Shown here piece by piece: positions 1 through 4,957 of a stretch of 5,424 nucleotides of DNA (position 1 is the stretch's first letter; each line of letters starts with the position of its first letter). This stretch comes from Acidobacteriota bacterium (GTDB taxonomy: Bacteria > Acidobacteriota > Terriglobia > Terriglobales > Acidobacteriaceae). The translations under genes were made by a program, and so were the position numbers. The DNA lies in the NCBI GenBank assembly GCA_021781255.1, contig JAJXXG010000265.1, forward strand, positions 1 to 5,424, in the 5' to 3' direction. The notes beneath the pieces were generated by a model, which was not told where the DNA came from, searched no databases, and was given only the letters and a program-made list of their open reading frames with translations.

Positions 1-607
1 GGAGCTGGAACCTTGTGGAGATCAGCTTGGATGCGCCAATCAGCCCTCCACCCTGCACGGTTCCTCCGCCGTTGTAACGGGACCAACCTCGCCAGTGCCA
101 TACCCGCAGAGCGACTGGGACTTCCCGTATTTTTGAAGATGCAGGAAGGCTCACGCGATATTCCGCCTGCATGGGAAGATGTACTGCGGTAATCAGGAAG
201 CGCTCGGCAGGGGTTGGCATGTGCCCCAGGCTCCCTGCTTGCTTTCCGTCCACGAAGACCTGGTAGCTGGTCATGATGGGTGGCAACAGCAGGGAGACAT
301 CGTCGAGTCCAGCCGGGACGGTCACGCGAAAGCGGTACCAGGCGTAGCCGCTCAAATCTTTGTAGCCTTGCTGGGCCCAGCTCTCGTCCGAGCGCAGCAG
401 CGGCCAATCGGAGTCGTCAAAACCGGGACTGGCCCAGGCAGGATTGTCGCCTGGGTGAAAGCGCCACAGCCCATCGAGGGAGGCGACTGGCTCGCGGCCG
501 GCCGTCAGGTCGAAGTTCTGCGCGCGCAGCGGAAGGTGCATGGCGGAAAGGAGCATCGCCAGGGCGAGGAGTCTAAACCATTTAGGCTGCACCGTGCCCG
601 ACCGCAT
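1..607 (-). CDS. Exported protein with N-terminal galactose-binding-like domain (partial, C-terminus outside window)
   Basis: The reverse strand is open from an ATG at 607 to the window edge, giving 202 complete codons with no stop. An AGGAGG at 620-615 lies 7 bases before the ATG and fixes the start. Residues 1-30 form a signal peptide: basic start, hydrophobic LLALAMLLSAM, likely cleavage after PLRA. Then come DGLWRFHPGD (45-54), FDDSDW (63-68), YAWYRFRVTVP (88-98) and YQVFVDGKQAGSLG (115-128). This is the usual order in the jelly-roll sugar-binding domain of family 2 glycoside hydrolases and in the sensor domains of some acidobacterial membrane signalling proteins (SpoIIE-type phosphatases, histidine kinases or GGDEF proteins). 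The domain therefore probably sits outside the cytoplasmic membrane. I lean to a signalling protein because FHPGDNPAW followed by WPLLRSD resembles that group as I remember it, but the effector is not visible and a glycosidase remains possible. The exported N-terminal domain is well supported; the full function is not. Confidence 0.75.
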   Translation of the reverse strand, partial: MRSGTVQPKWFRLLALAMLLSAMHLPLRAQNFDLTAGREPVASLDGLWRFHPGDNPAWASPGFDDSDWPLLRSDESWAQQGYKDLSGYAWYRFRVTVPAGLDDVSLLLPPIMTSYQVFVDGKQAGSLGHMPTPAERFLITAVHLPMQAEYRVSLPASSKIREVPVALRVWHWRGWSRYNGGGTVQGGGLIGASKLISTRFQL

Positions 608-897
608 GGGATGCCCTCCTGAGCGTGGCGGTGACCCGTGTACTGGTATGTTTCCGTTCGAAGACCCACGGACGGAGCTGACTGCATGTGCCCCGGCAGG
701 GGCGGAAAAACAGGGAAGAGATCGCGCCGTTTGCCGACTTCATGGTAACGGCGAATCATGCCGATGCGGCAAGAAAAAGCGCGGGGTCTCTATACCTGCA
801 TCGGCACGCGAAAACGCAGGAGCGGGTTGCAGGCGCGCACACTCTCACTTCCAGAAGCGAGTAGCAATTATTCAGTCGAGCTATGAATTCGGTCAGG
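608..897. other. Non-coding gap upstream of the exported protein gene
   Basis: Between the stop of the small acidic protein (898) and the start of the exported protein (607), both on the minus strand, no reading frame has a credible start, ribosome site and protein-like composition. The region holds the leader of the 607 gene and an inverted repeat at 759-806. On the minus strand a TATAGA lies inside that repeat, but no good -35 box lies at the right distance, so I do not place a promoter. A run of five T at about 779-775 on the minus strand follows a GC-rich stretch but has no clear stem. Confidence 0.5.
759..806. repeat. 9-bp inverted repeat, 30-nt spacer
   Basis: TGCCGATGC at 759-767 is the exact reverse complement of GCATCGGCA at 798-806; a G-T wobble (768/797) could add one more pair. 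It lies in the leader region of the minus-strand exported protein gene. The wide spacer suits a long RNA stem or two half-sites for a dimeric regulator; the sequence alone does not decide. The spacer contains a TATAGA on the minus strand, so a promoter overlapping an operator is conceivable. Confidence 0.4.
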
Positions 898-1215
898 CTA
901 TGACTCGCTGGACTCGTCCGTCTTGTCGGCTTCGCTGTCTCCTTCGCCCTCCACGGAGATGCGCAGGGAGCGGAGGAAGTTGACGTCATTGCGAGTGAAG
1001 GGGCCTGCCGCACCGGCTTCGGCGGAGTCTTCCTGCTCGTCGGCGTCCTTGTCCGTGACCTCGTTGAGGCCGATGGTGGCCTCCAGCATGAGCAGCACGT
1101 CAAAGCCATGCCGCCGGATGTCCTGGACCACTCCGGCAATCTGCTCGCTCTCGATGACGGACTCGTGGATCGCTTCTCCGAGTTGTTGGATGAGTTCGCG
1201 CAGGCGGGATGTCAA
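898..1215 (-). CDS. Small acidic helical protein of unknown function, TTG start
   Basis: This encodes 105 residues ending at a TAG (900-898). The frame is open much further upstream, but the upstream residues are rich in Cys, His and Pro and look non-coding. A GGAGG at 1225-1221 is exactly 5 bases from a TTG at 1215, which makes TTG the best start; a GTG at 1221 would overlap the ribosome site. Residues 1-50 are amphipathic helix (TSRLRELIQQLGEAIHES, then IAGVVQDIRRHGFDVLLMLEATIGL). Residues 55-70 are acidic, 72-87 (PFTRNDVNFLRSLRIS) look ordered again, and the last 18 residues are Asp/Glu/Ser-rich. There is no signal peptide or membrane helix, so it is probably cytoplasmic. It resembles a conserved small protein I associate with Acidobacteriaceae, with no assigned role. 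The gene is likely real; the function is unknown. Confidence 0.72.
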   Translation of the reverse strand: MTSRLRELIQQLGEAIHESVIESEQIAGVVQDIRRHGFDVLLMLEATIGLNEVTDKDADEQEDSAEAGAAGPFTRNDVNFLRSLRISVEGEGDSEADKTDESSES

Positions 1216-1220
1216 GGGCA

Positions 1221-1225
1221 CCTCC
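1221..1225 (-). promoter_or_regulatory. Shine-Dalgarno GGAGG that decides a TTG start
   Basis: On the minus strand GGAGG (1225-1221) is followed by 5 bases and then TTG at 1215. This placement rejects the upstream in-frame GTG at 1221 and the distant in-frame ATG codons. Its first two G bases can also pair into the adjacent hairpin at 1226-1248. Confidence 0.6.
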
Positions 1226-1248
1226 AGAGCGGCGGCCAGCGCTCTTGG
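1226..1248 (-). repeat. Leader hairpin next to the ribosome site
   Basis: AGAGCG at 1226-1231 pairs with CGCTCT at 1240-1245 across an 8-base loop. With one bulged base (1246), two C-G pairs (1225/1247 and 1224/1248) extend the stem into the Shine-Dalgarno of the TTG-started gene. A second small stem, CGCCG at 1252-1256 with CGGCG at 1261-1265 and a GAAG loop, lies just upstream in the same leader. Folding could lower ribosome access, but this is inference. Confidence 0.35.
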
Positions 1249-1371
1249 AAGCGCCGGAAGCGGCGTAGGATTTTTATACCTTACTGCCGCGGCACAGAAC
1301 AGGCAACTGCCAAGAGCCGGAAAACCTGTGCAAAGCACGGGCGCCACCGTCGCTGGTACCATCATATCGGA

Positions 1372-1770
1372 ATGAGACCTCAGACAATCGGGCGCGTACT
1401 GGGCATGGGAGTGCGTGTGGCCGGGCGCGTGGCCAGCCAGCGCATTGCGGGCACGGGACCATCGCCGGGCGCTCCGCAGATGCCCGTAAGCCGGGTTGCT
1501 GGGCAGGCCGCGGGCCGTGCAACCAAAGGACTTGCACGCGGAGTCGGCGGCTTTCTGCGGCCCTTCCACCGGGTGGGCACCATTGTGTTTCTTGAGGTGG
1601 CCGGGGTCTTCTTCTTTGTTTTTGTGCTCGTGTTTGCACAGAACCTGTGGCGCATACGCGCCGCCTACGCCGCTGGTCCCGACCATCAGAAATTTGTGAT
1701 CACCGTCGTGCTTCTGGCCCTTTTCCTCTACCTGAGCGCAAGCTCCTTCTGGCGCGCGCGAAGGAAGTAG
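1372..1770 (+). CDS. Small membrane protein with two transmembrane helices
   Basis: This encodes 132 residues from an ATG at 1372; the only ribosome-site candidate is a weak CGGA just before it. The frame is open further upstream to 1108, but that part overlaps the minus-strand 898 gene and is not protein-like, so I reject the longer form. Residues 1-65 are basic and Gly/Ala/Arg-rich, with repeated GRVxG and GRxxxGLARGVGGFLRPFHRVG patterns and no acidic residue. Helix 1 covers about 69-90 (IVFLEVAGVFFFVFVLVF) and helix 2 about 108-126 (FVITVVLLALFLYLSAS), followed by WRARRK. The basic flanks suggest both ends are cytoplasmic. It resembles conserved acidobacterial hypothetical membrane proteins; no catalytic motif is visible. 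The final 71 bases overlap the convergent gene at 1700-1930. Confidence 0.75.
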   Translation: MRPQTIGRVLGMGVRVAGRVASQRIAGTGPSPGAPQMPVSRVAGQAAGRATKGLARGVGGFLRPFHRVGTIVFLEVAGVFFFVFVLVFAQNLWRIRAAYAAGPDHQKFVITVVLLALFLYLSASSFWRARRK

Positions 1771-1930
1771 CGCCCTCCGCCTTGCGCGTCATGTGCCAGG
1801 CTCCCAGCGCAAGGGCAACCACCCCCAGCACCACGGCAAGCAGGGTATGCGGACCACCGTGCAGCGTGTAGGCGCGATAAAGCGCAAGAATGCCGAGCAC
1901 AATCAGCACCAGGCCGCGTCGTTGCGCCAT
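1700..1930 (-). CDS. Small membrane protein, two transmembrane helices, basic tail
   Basis: This encodes 76 residues. The start ATG at 1930 is preceded by GAGGAG with about 6 bases of spacing, a good ribosome site. Helix 1 is about residues 6-19 (GLVLIVLGILALYRA) and helix 2 about 28-45 (HTLLAVVLGVVALALGAW), joined by a short TLHGG turn. This compact hairpin is common in small inner-membrane proteins of unknown role. The tail from about residue 53 is rich in Arg, Ala, Ser and Gly. That tail is encoded antisense to the last helix of the 1372-1770 gene, so it may be a non-conserved extension. The gene is divergent from gcvT, and their starts are 121 bases apart. The start and helices are convincing; no function can be given. 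Confidence 0.68.
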   Translation of the reverse strand: MAQRRGLVLIVLGILALYRAYTLHGGPHTLLAVVLGVVALALGAWHMTRKAEGATSFARARRSLRSGRGKGPEARR

Positions 1931-1954
1931 TCCCGTCTCCTCTTTCGCGGACCG

Positions 1955-1978
1955 CCGCGCAGGCATGCCGCTGCGCGG
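1955..1978. repeat. 8-bp inverted repeat in the divergent intergenic region
   Basis: CCGCGCAG at 1955-1962 and CTGCGCGG at 1971-1978 are exact reverse complements around an 8-base loop, which itself overlaps a palindrome, GGCATGCC (1962-1969). It sits between the divergent starts at 1930 (minus) and 2052 (gcvT, plus), just upstream of the proposed gcvT -35 box at 1984. It could be an operator shared by both genes or a leader hairpin of the minus-strand gene. Confidence 0.4.
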
Positions 1979-1983
1979 GTGGT

Positions 1984-2013
1984 TTGACCCGGCGGCGGGG
2001 GCATCCCTATCGT
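1984..2013 (+). promoter_or_regulatory. Candidate sigma-70 promoter of gcvT
   Basis: TTGACC at 1984-1989 matches five of six bases of the -35 consensus. TATCGT at 2008-2013 matches four of six of the -10. The spacer is 18 bases. Transcription would begin near 2020, giving a leader of about 30 bases before the gcvT ATG. That is too short for a glycine riboswitch, and none is recognisable here. Confidence 0.42.
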
Positions 2014-2017
2014 TATT

Positions 2018-2032
2018 ACCGTAGATTACGGT
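2018..2032. repeat. Palindrome at the predicted gcvT transcription start
   Basis: ACCGTA (2018-2023) and TACGGT (2027-2032) form an exact 6-bp inverted repeat with a 3-base spacer. It lies just downstream of the proposed -10 box and about 20 bases before the gcvT ATG. The position suits a repressor operator. A loop of 3 bases also allows a tight RNA hairpin close to the ribosome site (AAAGGAAA at 2038-2045). Confidence 0.38.
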
Positions 2033-2051
2033 TCCGGAAAGGAAATGCCCA

Positions 2052-3203
2052 ATGGCCAGCTCCGCTGCTCCTGCTGCCGCACTGAAGAAGACCGCCCTGA
2101 ATGCAACCCACCGGGCGCTGAAGGCCAAGATGGTGGACTTTGGCGGCTGGGATATGCCGGTCGAGTATCCGGGCAACGGCGGCGGCTTGATTGCCGAGCA
2201 CATGGCCGTGCGCACGGGCGTGGGCCTGTTTGACGTGAGCCACATGGGCGAGATCCAGTTTCGCGGCCCCGGCTCGCTGGCGGCGGTGCAGCAGATCAGC
2301 ATGAACGACGCCTCCCGGCTGAAGGACGGCCAGGCGCACTACTCCGCGCTGCTTACGCCGCAGGGCACGTTTGTAGACGACATTCTGGTGCACCGGCTGG
2401 GCGAGAACGACTACCTGCTGGTGGTCAACGCGGGCACCAAGGACAAGGACTTTGCCTGGGTCCGGCAGCAGGTGGGCGGCTGGCCCGGAATTCACCTGAC
2501 CGACTACTCCGCCTACTACTCGCAACTGGCCGTGCAGGGACCGCGCGCGCTGGAGACCCTGCAGAAGCTGACCAAAGTGGAGCTGGGCGCCATCCGCAAC
2601 TACTGGTTCACCTGGGGCCAGGTCGCCGGCATCCACAACGTGCTGATTGCCCGCACCGGATACAGCGGCGAGGACGGATTCGAGGTCTACACCCCCAGCG
2701 ACGAGGCCACCACCGTGAAGATGTGGGAGGCCCTGCTGGAGGCTGGCGCGGAGTTCGGCATCCGGCCATGCGGGCTGGGTGCGCGCAACACGCTGCGGCT
2801 GGAGGCCGGCATGAGCCTCTACGGACACGAAATCTCAGAGGAGATCAACGTGCTGGAGGCCGGGCTGGACCGCTGGCTCAAGCTCGACAAGGGCTCCTTC
2901 CTCGGGCGGGATGCCCTGCTCGGCGTGCGGGAGTCGGGCGGCCCTCGGCGCAAGATCGCCGGGCTGCAGATGGTGGAGCGCGGCATTGCGCGGGATGGCT
3001 ACGCCGTGCTGGATCTCGACGGCAACACGATCGGAGCCATCACCTCCGGCTCGCCCGCGCCCTTCCTCAAGACCAACATCGCCATGGCCCTGCTTCCCGC
3101 CGAGGTGGTTGCCTCGAGCGCGGATCTGCTGGTGGACGTGCGCGGCAATCGTGTGCGGGCGCGGCAGGTGCCGTTGCCGTTCTATAAGAGGCCCAAACAG
3201 TAA
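2052..3203 (+). CDS. gcvT: Aminomethyltransferase, glycine cleavage system T-protein
   Basis: This encodes 383 residues, slightly longer than the usual ~360 because of an Ala/Ser-rich start (MASSAAPAAA). The protein takes the aminomethyl group carried on lipoyl-GcvH, releases ammonia and forms 5,10-methylene-tetrahydrofolate, in the cytoplasm. Family landmarks appear in order: KMVDFGGWDMPVEYP (26-40), GLFDVSHMGE (58-67), SALLTPQGTFVDD (98-110) with the Asp pair of the catalytic region, YLLVVNAGT (121-129), RTGYSGEDGFE (201-211), GLGARNTLRLEAG (241-253), FLGRDAL (283-289) and ITSGSPAPFL (330-339). These cover the folate-binding N-terminal domain and the C-terminal barrel of GcvT without a break. 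In GLGARN the Asn at 246 stands where many homologues have Asp. The ATG at 2052 follows AAAGGAAA with good spacing. No gcvH or gcvP is adjacent. A YgfZ- or dimethylglycine-oxidase-type relative is unlikely given length and motifs. Confidence 0.96.
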   Translation: MASSAAPAAALKKTALNATHRALKAKMVDFGGWDMPVEYPGNGGGLIAEHMAVRTGVGLFDVSHMGEIQFRGPGSLAAVQQISMNDASRLKDGQAHYSALLTPQGTFVDDILVHRLGENDYLLVVNAGTKDKDFAWVRQQVGGWPGIHLTDYSAYYSQLAVQGPRALETLQKLTKVELGAIRNYWFTWGQVAGIHNVLIARTGYSGEDGFEVYTPSDEATTVKMWEALLEAGAEFGIRPCGLGARNTLRLEAGMSLYGHEISEEINVLEAGLDRWLKLDKGSFLGRDALLGVRESGGPRRKIAGLQMVERGIARDGYAVLDLDGNTIGAITSGSPAPFLKTNIAMALLPAEVVASSADLLVDVRGNRVRARQVPLPFYKRPKQ

Positions 3204-3205
3204 CC

Positions 3206-3235
3206 GGCAGGCAGGGGTGCCCGGCTCAGCCTGCC
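3206..3235. repeat. Hairpin just after gcvT
   Basis: GGCAGGC at 3206-3212 pairs with GCCTGCC at 3229-3235 across 16 bases; it begins two bases after the gcvT stop. No T-run follows, so it is not a standard intrinsic terminator. It lies between gcvT and the next gene on the same strand and may protect the gcvT message or lower read-through. Confidence 0.35.
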
Positions 3236-3240
3236 CGCAG

Positions 3241-3246
3241 TGGAGG
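3241..3246 (+). promoter_or_regulatory. Shine-Dalgarno TGGAGG that decides the start at 3252
   Basis: TGGAGG ends 5 bases before an ATG at 3252. An in-frame GTG at 3240 would begin upstream of the ribosome site and add only four residues, so the ATG is preferred. Confidence 0.65.
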
Positions 3247-3251
3247 CTCCG

Positions 3252-3539
3252 ATGCAGAAGACGTTGTGGACCAAACCGAGTGCGTTGCTACCAATGGCAA
3301 TGTCGCTCTGCGCGCTTGCGATTGTTCTGGGGCACGCGGCGCTCTTCGGCACCGCTCATGAGGCCGATGAGGGCGCGGCGGCCCACCTGTTTCAGCTCTT
3401 GATGGCCGGGCAGGCTCCGCTGGTCGCCTACTTCGCGTGGAAGTGGCTGCGCACAACGCCCGGCCCGGCGCTGCGGGTGCTTGGCGTGCAGGCCGTGGCG
3501 GCGCTGGCGGCGTTCGCCTCCGTGTTCTTCCTCACGTAG
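3252..3539 (+). CDS. Small membrane protein with three transmembrane helices, possibly co-transcribed with gcvT
   Basis: This encodes 95 residues from ATG 3252 behind an ideal TGGAGG. Hydrophobic segments are at about 11-33 (ALLPMAMSLCALAIVLGHAA), 45-66 (HLFQLLMAGQAPLVAYFAWKWL) and 73-94 (ALRVLGVQAVAALAAFASVFFL). The loop between helices 1 and 2, GTAHEADEGAAAH, is acidic and has two His. The positive-inside rule places WKWLRTTPGPALR, between helices 2 and 3, in the cytoplasm. No signal peptide cleavage site is seen. It lies 48 bases after gcvT on the same strand with a hairpin between, so read-through transcription is plausible but not certain. I recall similar small acidobacterial membrane proteins without a known role. 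No link to glycine metabolism is evident from its sequence. Confidence 0.75.
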   Translation: MQKTLWTKPSALLPMAMSLCALAIVLGHAALFGTAHEADEGAAAHLFQLLMAGQAPLVAYFAWKWLRTTPGPALRVLGVQAVAALAAFASVFFLT

Positions 3540-3805
3540 ATTTTCACGCCACCAAAACGCGGCACGCGCCGGCGTGAGCCGCTACAGCTTCCTTACTCCA
3601 CTCTGGAGACACCACTTATGCAACGGGGCACGCTTCGGCATGGCTGCGCCCTGCCACATGCGGACACTTTGCCTGTCAACGCAATGTTCCCTGAATCACC
3701 CGTGCGCATGACACCCGTCACATCTGCCACAGGCGAACTGTGGCAGGCTATCACGCCTGTTGCTATTGCTCGCTGCAGAAGAACTACCGATAAAGGAGCT
3801 TCGTC
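3540..3805. other. Non-coding leader region of the secreted protein gene
   Basis: This 266-base region has no credible gene. It contains a weak stem TCACGCC (3544-3550)/GGCGTGA (3571-3577) just after the upstream stop, which may help end transcription although no T-run follows. It also contains CTGCCACA at 3651-3658, which recurs at 3724-3731, and the strong hairpin and its competitor at 3724-3759. No well-matched sigma-70 promoter stands out: TTGCCT at 3669-3674 is a fair -35, but the bases 17 downstream (TGAATC) are a poor -10. Confidence 0.5.
3724..3746 (+). repeat. Strong 9-bp hairpin in the leader of the secreted protein gene
   Basis: CTGCCACAG (3724-3732) and CTGTGGCAG (3738-3746) are perfect reverse complements around a GCGAA loop; a T-G wobble (3723/3747) can add one pair. 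It lies 59 bases before the ATG at 3806. Its 3' arm shares bases 3744-3746 with a second stem, CAGGC (3744-3748)/GCCTG (3755-3759), so the two cannot form together. The symmetry also fits a protein-binding operator. No T-run follows, so a plain terminator is less likely. Confidence 0.5.
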
Positions 3806-4807
3806 ATGCAAGAAAGGGCAAAGTACCTGGCAATGTCAGTCTCAATCTTGGCCTTGGCCTGTGCGATTTCGGCATACGCACAGAAAGGAGGAGGCGGGAA
3901 AGCGGGCGAAACCACCGGATATGGCAATAACCTGTCCTATCCCGTCCTCTTTGCAGAGGGATACGGAATCGGCGGCGCCCAGATTCCATCCGACCTGACC
4001 TGGGGCACAACCGATCCGGAACTCTCCATCACCGTGCCGGACCCCGGGGATGCAACCGGCCTGCGGCCCTCTGCCGCAGACACCACCTATACCGCCTTTC
4101 CATGGCTGGTGGAGCCGTATGCGGCAAATCCAGACTATTACGCTCAAAACACCGTGAACACATGGCGCGCCCAGTGGGAGCTTGCTCCGGAAGGACCGTC
4201 CCCCGAGGTGCAGGTGGACTGGGGCGACAACCTCATCAGCCAGAGCTGGACGGCCACACAGCCAGTACGCGTGGAGACGGTTCTGCGCCAGCCGGTTGCC
4301 ATGATCGGCTACCCGATGGCCTCTCTGCTTGGCTCACGCCGGACGGAGACCCAGGGCACAACCGGCGAACCCGCGCTCAGCCTGGGACGCACCGTTTACT
4401 CCATCACCGCGCACCTGATGATCGAGAAAATCGGATCGGATGGTCAGCCCGTCGAGAACGGCTGCAGCGTGGATAAGACCGTCTACACCACGGCAGGCGA
4501 TGGACCCGGAAACTATGCCGCCGAAATCAATGTCAGTGGCGCCCTGATCTACGGCTACAACTGGATGCTGTCGCAGTGCAGCGCCGCTCCCGACACAACC
4601 AAGGAAGGCAACTGGCGCGTCACCTTCCAGCTTGACCCGGTGGCCAACCTTGGCGTCGGCGGCTCCGTGTCAAGGAACGCCGTCATCACGGGCGTGGCGG
4701 ATATCTCCTCGCCCATCACCACGGTTAGCTGGGATGGGGAGAAATCCTGGCTGGATATCAAGATCGTTTCCTCACGGCCGACCGGCGGAAAGGGGAAGCC
4801 CCAATAA
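3806..4807 (+). CDS. Secreted protein of unrecognised family
   Basis: This encodes 333 residues. AAAGGAG at 3792-3798 lies 7 bases before the ATG. Residues 1-25 form a signal peptide (MQERAKYLAMSVSILALAC, then AISAYA) with a clear A-Y-A cleavage site before QKGGGGKAG. ALAC at 16-19 is only a weak lipobox, so ordinary secretion is more likely than a lipoprotein. The mature part starts with a Gly-rich linker, then GYGNNLSYPVLFAEGYGIGG (38-57), a stretch rich in Trp, Tyr, Pro and Asp to about 140, then an alternating beta-like pattern to the end. Only two cysteines, C220 and C258, remain after the signal, which allows one disulfide. The tail PTGGKGKPQ is basic. No membrane anchor, catalytic motif or sorting signal is seen. 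The composition suggests an all-beta exported protein. It ends 14 bases before a long hairpin. Confidence 0.82.
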   Translation: MQERAKYLAMSVSILALACAISAYAQKGGGGKAGETTGYGNNLSYPVLFAEGYGIGGAQIPSDLTWGTTDPELSITVPDPGDATGLRPSAADTTYTAFPWLVEPYAANPDYYAQNTVNTWRAQWELAPEGPSPEVQVDWGDNLISQSWTATQPVRVETVLRQPVAMIGYPMASLLGSRRTETQGTTGEPALSLGRTVYSITAHLMIEKIGSDGQPVENGCSVDKTVYTTAGDGPGNYAAEINVSGALIYGYNWMLSQCSAAPDTTKEGNWRVTFQLDPVANLGVGGSVSRNAVITGVADISSPITTVSWDGEKSWLDIKIVSSRPTGGKGKPQ

Positions 4808-4820
4808 ACTCATCGAGCCA

Positions 4821-4871
4821 TGAGCAGCCAGACCCGCCTGTCCGCTCCGCGATTTTCCGGCTGGCTGCTCA
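4821..4871. repeat. 11-bp inverted repeat after the secreted protein gene
   Basis: TGAGCAGCCAG (4821-4831) is the exact reverse complement of CTGGCTGCTCA (4861-4871), with a 29-base loop. It starts 14 bases after the stop of the secreted protein gene. No T-run follows on either strand, so it may act as an RNA-stabilising stem or as part of a factor-dependent termination region. Confidence 0.5.
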
Positions 4872-4878
4872 CAACAAA

Positions 4879-4927
4879 GCCCCATTCCGGGCGCGCCATA
4901 TTCCTGTGGCGCTACCCGAAATGGGGC
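4879..4927 (-). terminator. Long interrupted hairpin, probable terminator for the minus-strand gene
   Basis: GCCCCATT (4879-4886) pairs with AATGGGGC (4920-4927). After one mismatch (4887/4919), CGGG (4888-4891) pairs with CCCG (4915-4918), and after a small bulge GCGCC (4893-4897) pairs with GGCGC (4908-4912), leaving a 10-base loop: 17 pairs in all. Read on the minus strand it begins 31 bases after the TAG at 4958 and is followed by TTTGTTGTG (4878-4870), a moderate U-run. On the plus strand no U-run follows. Confidence 0.5.
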
Positions 4928-4957
4928 ATATCTGTGTGCAGGCAGGCTGCTGACGGC

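Larger units (their letters stand above)
4808..4957. other. Hairpin-rich gap between convergent genes
   Basis: This 150-base gap separates the end of the secreted protein gene (plus) from the end of the M48-like fragment (minus). Two consecutive long inverted repeats fill about 100 of its bases. No coding sequence is credible here. Confidence 0.5.

Noticed and set aside
540..983. Plus-strand open frame of 147 codons across the left intergenic gap
   Set aside because: Cys/Arg-rich, overlaps two better-supported genes on the other strand, and lacks a ribosome site.
1251..1275. Plus-strand terminator (CGCCG-GAAG-CGGCG then TTTTT)
   Set aside because: No plus-strand gene ends upstream; the stem is better seen as part of the minus-strand leader, and the T-run is likely the A/T-rich part of a promoter region.
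1108..1371. N-terminal extension of the 132-residue membrane protein to 220 residues
   Set aside because: It would overlap the 898-1215 gene and its leader, and its composition is not protein-like; the ATG at 1372 begins the coherent basic region.
898..1686. 262-codon version of the minus-strand acidic protein
   Set aside because: The residues before the TTG at 1215 are antisense to the 1372-1770 membrane protein and not protein-like; GGAGG before the TTG gives a better start.
1931..2051. Glycine riboswitch upstream of gcvT
   Set aside because: The leader after the likely promoter is about 30 bases, and no tandem aptamer-like conserved segments are recognisable.
2016..2828. Long minus-strand open frame of 270 codons opposite gcvT
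   Set aside because: It is antisense to the well-supported gcvT, has His/Gln/Val-rich low-complexity composition typical of shadow frames, and no good ribosome site.
3741..3764. Sigma-54 type -24/-12 promoter (TGGC ... GC)
   Set aside because: The GG to GC spacing is off by one base and the -12 element is not TTGC at that place.
3851..3862. Lipobox in the signal peptide of the 333-residue protein
   Set aside because: ALAC lacks the usual Leu at -3, and the AYA cleavage site six residues later is much stronger.
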